A DNA stretch of 39,145 nt from Capnocytophaga canis (GCF_000827555.1 NZ_CDOI01000149.1:1-39145), one strand, 5' to 3'. Shown: positions 1 through 9,968, counted from the stretch's first letter. Program-made: numbers and translations. Notes: a model not told the origin generated them from the letters alone.

Positions 1-121
1 TGAAAACCATATAAAAGCCTTTGAAATTGTGTTTTTCTACATCAATTTTGGGTGGATTTGAGTATCATACTTTGGGAAACACTACCGCCTTTTTTACAGA
101 TTAATTTTAATTTTTAAAGCT

Positions 122-1009
122 CTAAGCTCTGTTTCTAAAAAGCTCTATGAACGCATCAGCAAGTTTAGGCATTGCTCCGTGTTGTTGACATACATAGGCA
201 GCGACTTCGGTAGCCAATTGTTGTGCTTCTTCAACGGATTGCCCATTGAGGTAGGCTGCCACAAAAGCCGCTGTAAATGAATCGCCTGCACCTACCGTGT
301 CAGCCACGTGTACTTTGGGCGATGGTACAAAACTGATCTTATCAGTTGCGAAAACATAACTTCCTTGTGTACCTTTGGTTAAAATCACGATTCTCAAACC
401 ATACTCTTGTAATAATCGCTTACAAATTTCTTCCTCTGTACCTTGCCAACCGAATAGATTCGCTATTTTCACCACTTCTTCATCATTGAGCTTCATCATA
501 TTGGAGAGTTTGAGCGACTCGTCAATGATTTCTTTCGTGTAATAGTTCAATCGCAAATTAATATCAAAGATTTTAAGACTATCGGGAGGCATAGTTTGAA
601 TAAATTTGTGGATAGTTTGCCGAGAAACTTCGCTTCGCTGTGCTAGTGAGCCAAAACAAACAACTTGTGTTTTTTTTGCTAAATTCTCGGTTTCTGTGGT
701 AAAGGGAATATTGTCCCAAGCTACATTTTCACAAATTTCATACTGCGGAATACCTGCTCCGCTGAGGGTTACTTGCACCGTACCTGTTGGGAAATCAACG
801 GTTTCTACAAGTGCATTCAATTCTTTACGCTTTAAACTTCGTAGAATTTCGTGCCCCAATACATCAGAACCTACGGCACTCACAACATAGCCTTCAAAAC
901 CAAATTGTGATGCGTGATACGCAAAATTAGCAGGTGCTCCACCTAATATTTTTCGTTCAGGAAATACATCCCAAAGGATTTCTCCCAAACCTACAACTAT
1001 ATTTTTCAT
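122..1009 (-). CDS. PfkB-family fructokinase
   Basis: A 295-residue cytoplasmic sugar kinase of the ribokinase/PfkB family. The N-terminal substrate-binding signature GGAPANFA is at residues 23-30, and the C-terminal signature GAGDSF is near 240-245 with catalytic base Asp243. The length is normal for a fructokinase. It is the last gene of the susC-susD-GH32-permease run on the same strand, so its likely substrate is the fructose released by the GH32 enzyme and carried in by the permease; the product would be fructose 6-phosphate for glycolysis. The specificity is inferred from the neighbours, since PfkB kinases also act on ribose, adenosine and other sugars. The 135-base gap to the permease holds no clear promoter, so cotranscription is likely. 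Nothing looks truncated. Confidence 0.9.
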   Translation of the reverse strand: MKNIVVGLGEILWDVFPERKILGGAPANFAYHASQFGFEGYVVSAVGSDVLGHEILRSLKRKELNALVETVDFPTGTVQVTLSGAGIPQYEICENVAWDNIPFTTETENLAKKTQVVCFGSLAQRSEVSRQTIHKFIQTMPPDSLKIFDINLRLNYYTKEIIDESLKLSNMMKLNDEEVVKIANLFGWQGTEEEICKRLLQEYGLRIVILTKGTQGSYVFATDKISFVPSPKVHVADTVGAGDSFTAAFVAAYLNGQSVEEAQQLATEVAAYVCQQHGAMPKLADAFIELFRNRA

Positions 1010-1144
1010 TTGTTTTTCTTTTTAATATGTTGATAATTTGATACTTCTTACAAAAGGAACAATTTTTCTTGAGAAAATAGCCTTTTGGATATAATTAATT
1101 TTTTATACTTTTTGTTTGCAAGGGAACGACACTTTTTGAATATA

Positions 1145-2302
1145 TTATGTCGTTTTTCTTTTTAAATTTAGTGTCATTAAGATTAAATAAGCCACACCAA
1201 TGCTAAGTACTATTAATGCTCCCGTTTGTGATTTAACCGCATCAGTAGCAAGTCCCATAAAGAATGGAAATATCGTTCCGCCGAAAAGTCCCATAATCAT
1301 CAGACCTGAAACTTCATTCTTTTTATTGGGTAGAGCATACATCGCTTGTGAAAAGACAATGGGAAAAATATTCGAATTACCAAAACCAACCAATGCAACT
1401 GCCACATAAAGAGCTGTTTTTGTGTCAAATATAAAAAATCCTACCATTGCGGCTACCATACAAATTACGCCAATAGTAAAAAATTTCTTAGGCGAAAAGA
1501 ATGATAAAATAAACGCTCCACTGAAAGCACCTATCGTACGAAACAGAAAATAAACACTCGTAGCATAAGTAGCATCTTCTAAACTTACACCTACACGCTC
1601 CATAAGTAATTTCGGAGCGGTAACATTCACGCCAACATCAATCCCCACGTGGCACATTATTCCTAAGAAACAAAGGAAAATGAACTTGTTACCCAATAAT
1701 GAAAAACACTCAGCAAACGAAGCACTTTTACCCTCTTGTTTCTCTTCTTCTATGGAAGTAAACCCTAGCCAAACAATAGCAATTACTGAAATAATAGTAA
1801 AGATTGGGAACAATATTTTCCAATTGTCATAAGCCAATGCTGTACGAGCCATTATAATAGGAGCAATAAATGAGGCTATCGCTTTAATAAATTGACCAAA
1901 AGTGAGCGAACTCGCTAATTTGTCGCCTTTTACAATGCTTGATAGTAGCGGATTGATAGCTACCTGCATCAATGTATTTCCAATTCCTAAAAGTGAAAAT
2001 GAAATAAGCATCGAAATATATGAATAATGAAGAAACGGAATTACCAACGAAATGGCGGTAACTATCAAACTCAAAATTACAGTTTTGCGACGTCCAATTT
2101 TGCCCATCAGTACGCCCGTGGGTACAGAAAATAGCAAAAACCAAAAGAATACAATAGAAGGAAGCGTGTTGGCAACCGTATCACTTAAATTAAAATCATC
2201 CTTCACATAATTGGCAGCTGCTCCTACAAGGTCAACAAACCCCATACAGAAAAAAGCTAACATAACAGGCAATAAACTGCCTAAAATAGATTTTTTTGTC
2301 AT
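1145..2302 (-). CDS. MFS sugar permease, probably fructose (FHS/FucP-like)
   Basis: A 385-residue polytopic inner-membrane protein with about twelve hydrophobic segments. Features of the major facilitator superfamily are visible: a GKIGRRK loop between segments 2 and 3 (near residue 67) and a GNTLMQVAINP stretch near 107-117, reminiscent of the fucose/galactose/hexose symporter branch. It lies 7 bases downstream of the GH32 gene and upstream of the fructokinase, so it most likely imports fructose from the periplasm. In the Bacteroides thetaiotaomicron fructan locus a permease of this type does that job; the transfer of function here is by context only. No frameshift or missing segment is apparent. 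Confidence 0.85.
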   Translation of the reverse strand: MTKKSILGSLLPVMLAFFCMGFVDLVGAAANYVKDDFNLSDTVANTLPSIVFFWFLLFSVPTGVLMGKIGRRKTVILSLIVTAISLVIPFLHYSYISMLISFSLLGIGNTLMQVAINPLLSSIVKGDKLASSLTFGQFIKAIASFIAPIIMARTALAYDNWKILFPIFTIISVIAIVWLGFTSIEEEKQEGKSASFAECFSLLGNKFIFLCFLGIMCHVGIDVGVNVTAPKLLMERVGVSLEDATYATSVYFLFRTIGAFSGAFILSFFSPKKFFTIGVICMVAAMVGFFIFDTKTALYVAVALVGFGNSNIFPIVFSQAMYALPNKKNEVSGLMIMGLFGGTIFPFFMGLATDAVKSQTGALIVLSIGVAYLILMTLNLKRKTT

Positions 2303-2309
2303 CTTTTTG

Positions 2310-4520
2310 TTATTTTAGATTATAAACATTTATATTTTCAACACTTATTATGCCTTGCTCATTATCAAATGATAAGGAATTATATGCTGCCGTAGGGAAC
2401 ATCGTGTTAGTTTGTACCACTTCTCCATCATTTACGAAAATTTCGGTAGAATTTTTATCAACAAATAGGCGAATTTTGTAGCTATTTTTTGTTGGAAGTG
2501 GGGCATTGATAACAGTTTGAGCAAAGTTATCACTGAAATCAACCTTACCACTTTTAGAACGGTCAACCGCCAAGGTTTTATTTTTCAAATCGAAAATAAA
2601 ACGCATTTGTTCGTTATTTTGATTGAACAATTTGAATTCAAAAGCAGTTGCTCCTTGTGGTTTTACAACAAATTCCATTTCGTAAGCTCCTACATTGTCT
2701 TTGAGTAGTTTATCAAAAGTGTAACTCTTTTCAATTTTCTGATTGTCAAACCTTTGATTTTCTCTACGTAACTCATTAAGTTCTTTCACAGGGATACTAC
2801 TTACTACCAAATGTTCGCCATTGTGAGCCAATTTCAACTCTCTCGGAAGTGTCATTGCACTACAGAAATTTTCCGTAGGCGTATTGTTAGCATAATCCCA
2901 ATTATTCATCCACCCAATAAAGAGGCGACGACCATCCGTAGCGGGAATATCACTCCAAGTAACACCTGCATAATTATCTCGTCCGTAGTCAAGCCAAAGA
3001 GGATAGTTCATTGTATCGGGAGTAAAGGTTTTTCCGTTGAAATCCCCAATGAAATATTGTGTAGCACTTCCTCCATTTGGTCCTCCAGGGTTAATGCTTA
3101 CAAAAAGTACCCACTTGGTTTTTCCGTCATAGGTTAAAGGGAATAAATCGGGACATTCCCATACGCCCCCGTGCGAGCCGATGCCTTCTCCAAATTCACT
3201 CAACTTGTTCCATTCTTTTAGGTTTTTAGAGCCATAAAAAGTAATGGTTTGTGAGGTAGCCAGTGACATTATCCATTGTGCAGATGCATCGTGCCAAAAT
3301 ACTTTTGGATCGCGGAAATCAACAATATTTGGGTCCGTCAATACAGGATTTTGGTCGTAAGTAGTGAAGGTTCGTCCATTATCAAGGCTATATGCAATGG
3401 ATTGTGTTTGGTTTTTCCCTGCTGAGGTATAAATGGCAATTAAGGCATCTTTACCAAAACCTCCTGTATTGCTTTTATCAATAATGGCACTTCCTGAAAA
3501 TATTGTCCCAAGAGCATCAGGAAACAAAGCAACAGGCAAATGTTCCCACTTACGAAGGTTTTTACTCACTGCGTGTCCCCAGTGCATATTACCCCAACGC
3601 GTCCCGTATGGGTTATATTGATAAAATAGGTGATACTCTCCATCTTTGTAAACCATTCCGTTAGGATCATTCATCCAGCCATAAGGTGGAGAAAAATGAT
3701 ATATTGGGCGATACGTTTCGTCGTAATTGTACTCAAATGTATCCGATTGTTTTATTTGTTGATACCAAATGTCCGTAGTTTTTATTGGAGCGAAAGCAAG
3801 TTCTATTTTTTTGCTTTTGTAAGCATCAATATGTATAGGAAACCAATAATTTATGTGAGTTTGTGCCAAGCGAACGTTCATTTGCTCACCAATATTTTTA
3901 CCATCAACTGAGAGCTGAATAGCTACTTCGGGAGCTTCTTTTTCAATTGGTAAAAGGATATATTTTTGATTAGCGTCAAAGGATAGTTTATAATTGGTCA
4001 TAAAAACACTTTTAGCTTTATTTCCTTGTTCAATTTGGTCAATGAGAATATGCCCCCAACCACCTCGCTGATTATCCACAATGCGAATAATTGCTTTTTG
4101 GTTATGATAGGCTTTTACATCCCAAGTGAGCCACTGCAATGCTTCGCTTTCTACAAATGAATGCGAACGATACACACTATTTCCGTTGATAATAAGTTCA
4201 ACATAAGTGTCTTCATTTTTTCCTCCTCCGATAAGGAAGTTTATGTAATCGCGTTCAATAGTAAATTCTTTTGAGGTAAGTACCCCACGCGTATCATCAC
4301 CACCTTGAAAACTATTGGCAAGGAATTTTCCTTGAAAATTACTTACAGGTTGTTGTCCTTTATAACTTCCTTCAATAGGTTTTTCACCAAAAGCATCACC
4401 TTCAATGCTCCATTTATCAAAGTTACCAGACTCAAAATCGTCAATACTAATATCACCAGTGGAATTACAGCCACTTAGCAATGTTATTAACAATCCACTT
4501 AATACTATTTTTATTTTCAT
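2310..4520 (-). CDS. GH32 fructan hydrolase lipoprotein (levanase/inulinase)
   Basis: A secreted glycoside hydrolase family 32 enzyme that cleaves beta-fructosidic bonds in levan, inulin or sucrose. The ATG at 4520 gives a clean lipoprotein signal ending in LLSGC with Cys18; an upstream ATG at 4541 would add seven polar residues. In 736-residue numbering the catalytic set is complete: WMNDPNG with nucleophile Asp285, RDP at 403-405, and WECP with acid/base Glu455. The five-bladed propeller spans about 270-580 and a C-terminal beta-sandwich about 590-736. Residues 25-255 form an extra N-terminal region, probably beta-rich and possibly carbohydrate-binding, which makes the protein longer than a minimal GH32. 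After the cysteine the charge is weak (CNSTGD) and an acidic IDDFE comes only further in, so surface exposure is uncertain. Endo or exo action, and levan or inulin preference, cannot be read from the sequence. Confidence 0.93.
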   Translation of the reverse strand: MKIKIVLSGLLITLLSGCNSTGDISIDDFESGNFDKWSIEGDAFGEKPIEGSYKGQQPVSNFQGKFLANSFQGGDDTRGVLTSKEFTIERDYINFLIGGGKNEDTYVELIINGNSVYRSHSFVESEALQWLTWDVKAYHNQKAIIRIVDNQRGGWGHILIDQIEQGNKAKSVFMTNYKLSFDANQKYILLPIEKEAPEVAIQLSVDGKNIGEQMNVRLAQTHINYWFPIHIDAYKSKKIELAFAPIKTTDIWYQQIKQSDTFEYNYDETYRPIYHFSPPYGWMNDPNGMVYKDGEYHLFYQYNPYGTRWGNMHWGHAVSKNLRKWEHLPVALFPDALGTIFSGSAIIDKSNTGGFGKDALIAIYTSAGKNQTQSIAYSLDNGRTFTTYDQNPVLTDPNIVDFRDPKVFWHDASAQWIMSLATSQTITFYGSKNLKEWNKLSEFGEGIGSHGGVWECPDLFPLTYDGKTKWVLFVSINPGGPNGGSATQYFIGDFNGKTFTPDTMNYPLWLDYGRDNYAGVTWSDIPATDGRRLFIGWMNNWDYANNTPTENFCSAMTLPRELKLAHNGEHLVVSSIPVKELNELRRENQRFDNQKIEKSYTFDKLLKDNVGAYEMEFVVKPQGATAFEFKLFNQNNEQMRFIFDLKNKTLAVDRSKSGKVDFSDNFAQTVINAPLPTKNSYKIRLFVDKNSTEIFVNDGEVVQTNTMFPTAAYNSLSFDNEQGIISVENINVYNLK

Positions 4521-4713
4521 ATTTGTATGTTTATTTATCATTGTTGAAGAGAATTACTATTTCTAATATTTTTCATTAACAATTTCGTGTGTATGATTAA
4601 AATTCCATATCTTTTGTAAGTTTTTTATAGATGTAACTCTCTAAAATCACTAAATACTTCTTCTTGAAACTATTTTATTCTCCAAATTATCTTAAAAATG
4701 AGTTAGGAAGAGT

Positions 4714-4746
4714 ACCTTTGTCAAAGATTTAATCTCTGACAAAGGT
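4714..4746 (-). promoter_or_regulatory. Hairpin between susD and the GH32 gene
   Basis: The arms ACCTTTGTCAAAGAT and ATCTCTGACAAAGGT form a 16-base-pair stem with one mismatch and almost no loop. It lies just after the susD stop codon and 190 bases before the GH32 start. No strong T-run follows on the minus strand, so it is more likely an attenuator, processing site or 3'-end stabiliser than a full terminator. Such an element would let susC-susD RNA accumulate above the downstream enzyme genes. Confidence 0.6.
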
Positions 4747-4773
4747 TTATAAGTATCTCAGCAAGATGTTTTA

Positions 4774-6426
4774 TTAAAATCCTACATTTTGTTTATAAAT
4801 TCCTTTTACAAAACCGATTTGTTGTTGCGGTATAGGAATATACTCATTTTTGTTTTTTGTAAAACGAGCATTTGAATAAATAGCAGGACGTCGGGTTGCT
4901 TCGGAAATATAGTAGGCATTAAGTACTTCGTGAGCAATGCCCCAACGCACTAAATCAAAGAAACGCTCACCTTCCATAGCAAATTCTAAACGACGCTCCC
5001 AGCGTAAGGCTTGTTGGGCATATTCTTTTGTCCAATTACTATTACTGTAAGGCTCGATATCTACATTAGAAGCGTATCCGATAAGTGATGTACTTTGTTT
5101 GGCACGTGTACGTACTTGGTTGATTAATACAAGTGCATCGTTATGACGGTTTAACTCTATCAAAGCTTCTGCACGCATCAGCAGTACATCGGCATAACGT
5201 AAAACAATTCGATTTTTAGAATTTCCTCTAAATGGATTAATATTCTTAAAGCAAGGACAATCAGGGTCAACATTTTCTTTAAGTGAAGCATATACACCAT
5301 AAATATTTATGTTTCTATTCCAATCTTCTTTATAAATACGATTCGTGTTGTACTTATATGGAAGTCCAGGAATTGCAACTGTATGAAATAACCTTGGATC
5401 AACCTTATCACTTGATGCGTTGTAATTAACATTGTTATAGGAATCAAATTGTGGAATACCGTTAGAAGTTTTGAAAGCATTAACTAAGTTTTGGCTTGGT
5501 TTATGAAAATCACAACAGCCTAATCCCATTGGGGTAGAAAGTACATCACCCCAGTTTAGTCTTCCGTAAGCGGTTCCATCTTCGTGAGAATATTGGATAG
5601 CAAAAATGGATTCTTTTCCATTTTCATATTCACCAGGGAGGAAATTGAAAGCAAAATCCTCTTCTAGTCCATAACTTGAAGTCATTACCTCATTAGTGTA
5701 AGTTAGTACTTCCTCCAAATCGTTAGAGTTGATGGAAGTTACGTTATTTGCTTCGTCCTGTCTGTAAGCTTTGTATAAATAGGCTTTGGCGAGATATGTT
5801 GCAGCGGCATATTTATTAGCACGTCCTTTCTGAGGCTGATTTTCGGGAAGCAAATCGTAGGCTTTTTTGAAGTCGCTCACAATCCACGCCCATTGTTCGT
5901 CGTTAGGCAAGGTGTTAGGTGTTTTTTCATATTCGTTATCAGGTGTATTTTCATCAACAAAAGGAATATGTCCAAAAACTCTTTTCAGCATAAAGTAAAA
6001 ATGCCCACGTATGAAATACATTTCGCCCATTCGTTCATTTTTCTTTTCAAACGATGACTCTTTCAGAAGTCTCAAAGCGTTGTTTGCACGTGAAATCCCT
6101 TGAAAACAACTAAACCATAATTTATCAGGTTCTCCAAAAGTAGGTTGAATATTTTGGGAGATTTCATAGAAGTGGAATACACCAATGTCGTTTAAGTCAC
6201 CTCCCCCTTTATAAGCATCATCGGATCGTACATTTCCGTATGGCCAAAGGCTAAAAGGCACATCATAATGGTCGTTACCCAAAGCTGAATAAGCAGCTGT
6301 AACTAATCCTTCAACTTGTGTTTTTACTTCTTCATCAGTCATTATACCTTGTGGAGTTTCATCAAGGAAATTACAACTTACTAAAAAGAAGGAGCTTAAA
6401 AAAGCTGTATATATTATATTTTTCAT
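4774..6426 (-). CDS. SusD/RagB-family fructan-binding lipoprotein
   Basis: A 550-residue outer-membrane lipoprotein that caps the SusC transporter and holds the oligosaccharide. The signal peptide ends in FLVSC with Cys18, followed by NFLDETPQG, a typical SusD start. The C-terminal SusD signature is clear: an RWERRLEFAMEGERFF stretch followed by DLVRWG, ending at 496, and EYIPIPQQQI at 528-537. It starts 20 bases after susC ends, so the two are cotranscribed. The ligand is taken to be fructan because the operon carries GH32 and fructokinase. Length and motifs are normal. Confidence 0.93.
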   Translation of the reverse strand: MKNIIYTAFLSSFFLVSCNFLDETPQGIMTDEEVKTQVEGLVTAAYSALGNDHYDVPFSLWPYGNVRSDDAYKGGGDLNDIGVFHFYEISQNIQPTFGEPDKLWFSCFQGISRANNALRLLKESSFEKKNERMGEMYFIRGHFYFMLKRVFGHIPFVDENTPDNEYEKTPNTLPNDEQWAWIVSDFKKAYDLLPENQPQKGRANKYAAATYLAKAYLYKAYRQDEANNVTSINSNDLEEVLTYTNEVMTSSYGLEEDFAFNFLPGEYENGKESIFAIQYSHEDGTAYGRLNWGDVLSTPMGLGCCDFHKPSQNLVNAFKTSNGIPQFDSYNNVNYNASSDKVDPRLFHTVAIPGLPYKYNTNRIYKEDWNRNINIYGVYASLKENVDPDCPCFKNINPFRGNSKNRIVLRYADVLLMRAEALIELNRHNDALVLINQVRTRAKQSTSLIGYASNVDIEPYSNSNWTKEYAQQALRWERRLEFAMEGERFFDLVRWGIAHEVLNAYYISEATRRPAIYSNARFTKNKNEYIPIPQQQIGFVKGIYKQNVGF

Positions 6427-6446
6427 TTTTTTAATTATGTTTAAAG

Positions 6447-9400
6447 TTAAAAAGAGGTGTTGATACCTACGGTAAATGTCATTGGAATCGGATAACCGTA
6501 GTTCGGGTTTTCAGGATCTTTCCCTGAGAAGTTTTTGCTTTTAATAGTAAATAAATTTTGTCCGCTAACGTAAAAGCGCATTTTACTCATTTTTACTTTT
6601 TCCAATAAACTTTGTGGAAGAGAGTACCCTAATTGTATGTTACGTAATTTTAGGTATGAACCATTTTCAACGAAATAAGTAGAAAAGCGTCCTTCGTCAT
6701 TTGGGTTGAGGTTTGAAACACTTGGAATATCAGAATTTGGATTCGTTACAGGGTCGAAAGCATCAAGAAGACGTTTTCCTTTGTTAGAGTACGTATCGAA
6801 GAACCAAAAATCAGTATGGCGTTTGACAGCACTATCAATATCCACGTTATGAACTCCTTGCAAGAAGAATGTTAAGTCAAAATTTTTGTATTCTAAATTG
6901 ACATTGAGTCCATAGATAAAGTCCGGATGTGGGTCGCCAATCCAAGTGCGGTCATCATCGTTGATTATGTTATCATTGTTTAAATCACGATAACGAATAC
7001 GTCCAACTCCTTTTCCTTCTTGTGTTGCGTGATTATCAACCTCTGATTGAGATTTAAAAATGCCATCAGCTACATAGCCGTAAAAAGAACCTAATGGACG
7101 TCCCAAAATATTGTCTCCTCTTCCGTTTCCACCATAAGCATTTACTACCGATTCAGGAAGTTCCGTAATACGATTTTTATTGGTTGAGAAATTGGCATTA
7201 AGGTCATATTTCAGTCCGAAACTTGTTTCGTTTCGATAACCCAATGAAATTTCTAAACCTTTGTTTTCCATCGCTGCACCATTTACCCATTGATGTGCTC
7301 CCTCACCTTTGATACCTGCGTATGGAGGTTCGACCAAAATATCCTTGGTTTTTTTGATATAATATTCAGCAGAACCATAAAGTGAATTGTCAAAGAAAGC
7401 AAAGTCAAGTCCAAAGTTGGTTTGTGTAGTAGTTTCCCATTTTAGTTCTTTGTTACCCAATCGGTCGCGTTTAAAGCCCGATGCCAATTGCCCTGAATTT
7501 TTACCTTCGATGTCGTAGGAGGTATTCCAAATAGAATTCCATATGTAATCTCCTGTTACACCATAATAAGGCACATAAATATTGTAGATGGAATAATTCC
7601 CAATTTCTTGGTTTCCGTTTTGTCCCCAACCAAAACGCAATTTCAGGTCAGAAACTGTGTTTTGTAGGCTTTCCATAAAAGACTCTTGTGAAATACGCCA
7701 ACCTAAATTGAAGGCAGGAAACGTTCCCCAACGATTGTCTTTATGAAAACGTGAAGAACCATCGTGACGAAGTGTAACCGAAGCTAAATAGCGGTCAGCA
7801 AAGGCATAATTTACCTTTCCAAAGAAAGAAAATAGTCTGTATCCGGACGATAACCCTGTTCCTGTTACTCTTCCTGTTCCCAAATTAGGCCACATATAAT
7901 CTGGAGTTTCGACTGCAAAATCATACGCACGGACAGAAAAATCAGTATCGTTCTGACGGAACATTTCCATACCTGCAAGAGTTTCAAAACGATGGCTTCC
8001 CAATTCAAAGTCATACGTAATGGTATTTGACCAATTCCATTTGAGCCAATGTGCTTGTTCTAAACTTGAAAAGGTAAGTGCCTTTGGTTCTTCCAAAAAA
8101 CCTGAAATGAAAGAGTGATTAAGTCCTCGTTTGAAATAATTACCATAATCAAGACCGAAACTTGAACGGAAATTAAGTTTATCCAAGGGTTGTATGTTGA
8201 TAAAAACATTTCCAAAAGTTCTCCAAAAGTTGAAACGATTGTTTTGCCCATCGTGGATAACACGTGCTGGATTTTGTCGGTCGGGCATTCCTCCTACGGG
8301 ACCACCCCAACCCGTTCCGTCAGCAGTTCTTACAGGGATGAATGGAGCGGCAATGACAGCACCTTCAATGATATTTTGCCCAACTTCACTTGTGCGATTG
8401 ATTGTTAAATTCTCACCAATGGTAACAACTCCATCTAAAAGTTTGTAATCGGAATTGATACGTGCTGAAATACGTGAAAAATCTGAATATTTTACTAATC
8501 CTTCGTTCTTATAGTATCCTAACGATAAGAAATAATTTCCTTTTTCAGTACCGTTTGAAACTGATAGATTGTAAGAATGAGCCACACCTGTTCTAGTAAC
8601 TTCATCAAACCAATCAGTATCAGCAGGAAGCAAAATACGTCCAATTTTATCTTTAAATTCACTTGGATAACGTAAACGATTTAAGACAGTATTCCCCGAA
8701 GCATCTATCCCTTCGTCATACATGATACCAATAGGATTGGTGTTTGGATCTTGCCCACTGTTTTTAAAGGCTTTCCAAAGTACCCTCGCATACTCATCAG
8801 AGTTCAAAGTCTCAATTTGCGATTGGAAAGAAGAAATAGTGGTGTAATGGTCAAAATCGACTCTTATTGCTCCTTGTTTTCCTTTTTTGGTGGTGATAAT
8901 GATAACCCCATTTGCCGCACGTGACCCATAAATACTCGCTGCCGAAGCATCACGAAGTACCTGAATGCTTTCAATATCATTGGAATTGAGTTCGTGCATT
9001 CCCGCTTTAGTAGGCACCCCATCAATGATATAAAGAGGATCATTGTTATTAAGCGTCCCAACACCACGAATACGAATAGTAGCAGCTCCTGAAGGCGTTC
9101 CATCATTGGTTACTTGCATACCCGCTACACGCCCTTGTAAGGCTTTCATTGGGTTGTTTTCGGCTGCTGTCATCATTTCATCGACTTTTACTACCGAAAC
9201 TGCCCCTGTTAGGTCGGCTTTTCGTTCAGTACGATAACCAACAGCAACTACTTCATCAATCATTACCATATCTTCTTCCAAGCTGACATTGATTTGTGTG
9301 CGTCCACTAACGGCTACATTAAGTGTCTTAAAGCCAACATAAGAGAACGATAATGTATCATTCGTGTTTGCAGTGAGGCGGTAATTCCCATCAAAATCGG

Positions 9401-9581
9401 TGGTTGTACCAATTCCTACTCTGTTTTTCACAATAACACTCACGCCCAAAAGCGGTTCGTTATCCGTTTTTGATTTTACAACTCCTTGTACATTTACTTG
9501 TTGTGCGGAAATTATCCCATAGCAACAAAAGAAGCTCATCAAAAACATCAGGTTCATTTTTTTGATTATTAGATGATGCAT
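6447..9581 (-). CDS. SusC/RagA TonB-dependent outer-membrane transporter
   Basis: A 1044-residue SusC-type transporter. A signal peptide (KK at 7-8, hydrophobic core, cut near AQQ at 26-28) is followed by a carboxypeptidase-regulatory-like beta domain (about 30-105). Next come the TonB-box-like DEVVAVGY at 109-116, a plug with IDGVP at 186-190 and DASAASIYGSRAANGV at 211-226, and a long beta-barrel ending in phenylalanine (INTSF). I kept the ATG at 9581 because it retains the positive charges of the signal peptide; an ATG at 9557 is the alternative. It is first in the operon and divergent from the regulator, with its control region in 9582-9965. It would import fructo-oligosaccharides with TonB energy together with SusD. 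Confidence 0.94.
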   Translation of the reverse strand: MHHLIIKKMNLMFLMSFFCCYGIISAQQVNVQGVVKSKTDNEPLLGVSVIVKNRVGIGTTTDFDGNYRLTANTNDTLSFSYVGFKTLNVAVSGRTQINVSLEEDMVMIDEVVAVGYRTERKADLTGAVSVVKVDEMMTAAENNPMKALQGRVAGMQVTNDGTPSGAATIRIRGVGTLNNNDPLYIIDGVPTKAGMHELNSNDIESIQVLRDASAASIYGSRAANGVIIITTKKGKQGAIRVDFDHYTTISSFQSQIETLNSDEYARVLWKAFKNSGQDPNTNPIGIMYDEGIDASGNTVLNRLRYPSEFKDKIGRILLPADTDWFDEVTRTGVAHSYNLSVSNGTEKGNYFLSLGYYKNEGLVKYSDFSRISARINSDYKLLDGVVTIGENLTINRTSEVGQNIIEGAVIAAPFIPVRTADGTGWGGPVGGMPDRQNPARVIHDGQNNRFNFWRTFGNVFINIQPLDKLNFRSSFGLDYGNYFKRGLNHSFISGFLEEPKALTFSSLEQAHWLKWNWSNTITYDFELGSHRFETLAGMEMFRQNDTDFSVRAYDFAVETPDYMWPNLGTGRVTGTGLSSGYRLFSFFGKVNYAFADRYLASVTLRHDGSSRFHKDNRWGTFPAFNLGWRISQESFMESLQNTVSDLKLRFGWGQNGNQEIGNYSIYNIYVPYYGVTGDYIWNSIWNTSYDIEGKNSGQLASGFKRDRLGNKELKWETTTQTNFGLDFAFFDNSLYGSAEYYIKKTKDILVEPPYAGIKGEGAHQWVNGAAMENKGLEISLGYRNETSFGLKYDLNANFSTNKNRITELPESVVNAYGGNGRGDNILGRPLGSFYGYVADGIFKSQSEVDNHATQEGKGVGRIRYRDLNNDNIINDDDRTWIGDPHPDFIYGLNVNLEYKNFDLTFFLQGVHNVDIDSAVKRHTDFWFFDTYSNKGKRLLDAFDPVTNPNSDIPSVSNLNPNDEGRFSTYFVENGSYLKLRNIQLGYSLPQSLLEKVKMSKMRFYVSGQNLFTIKSKNFSGKDPENPNYGYPIPMTFTVGINTSF

Positions 9582-9965
9582 ATTAATATAGTTTTATATT
9601 GTTCCTAAATTTACACTTAATTAAATTTATACATATACAATATATGCTATTAAATTTTTCACAAAGTTGCGATTATTTACGTTTTGACACTGTAAAAAAT
9701 TGGTCAAAAACAAGCAAGAATGTTGCATTTTAGAATCTTGAATAAAAAAATGAATTTGTAAATCATTTAAAAACAAAAACTTAATTATTTAACTTCAAAA
9801 AAATATTCTCTGAGTGGATATCTTTACCTCCAAAAAAAGAAAAAAATCGAAGTTATTTTTTATTAAAACTAATCGTATTCTTAATCTTTGTGATTTGATA
9901 TTTCCGAAAAACGAAGCAAGATTTTTATGAAATAAGCATCTCCAAGCAGGTCATTTTTTGTACCT
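9582..9965. promoter_or_regulatory. Divergent control region between susC and its regulator
   Basis: This AT-rich stretch separates susC (minus) from the hybrid regulator (plus). For susC the nearest match to the Bacteroidetes -7 box is TAAATTTA on the minus strand (9606-9613), with a TTG at 9638-9640 but a long 24-base spacer, so it is weak; that would suit an activator-dependent promoter. A dyad TTTTGAC (9682-9688) and GTCAAAA (9703-9709), separated by 14 bases, lies about 70-100 bases upstream of that box and is a candidate binding site for the AraC-type domain of the regulator. The operator assignment is inference from position and symmetry. Confidence 0.45.
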
Positions 9966-9968
9966 TTG
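9961..9968 (+). promoter_or_regulatory. -7 promoter box of the hybrid regulator gene
   Basis: TACCTTTG matches the Bacteroidetes -7 consensus TAnnTTTG. It overlaps a possible TTG start codon (9966), which argues that this TTG is not used and that translation begins at one of the ATGs at 9978, 9987 or 9990. The leader would be only about 5 to 15 bases. No good -33 TTG is seen at the expected distance. Confidence 0.55.
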
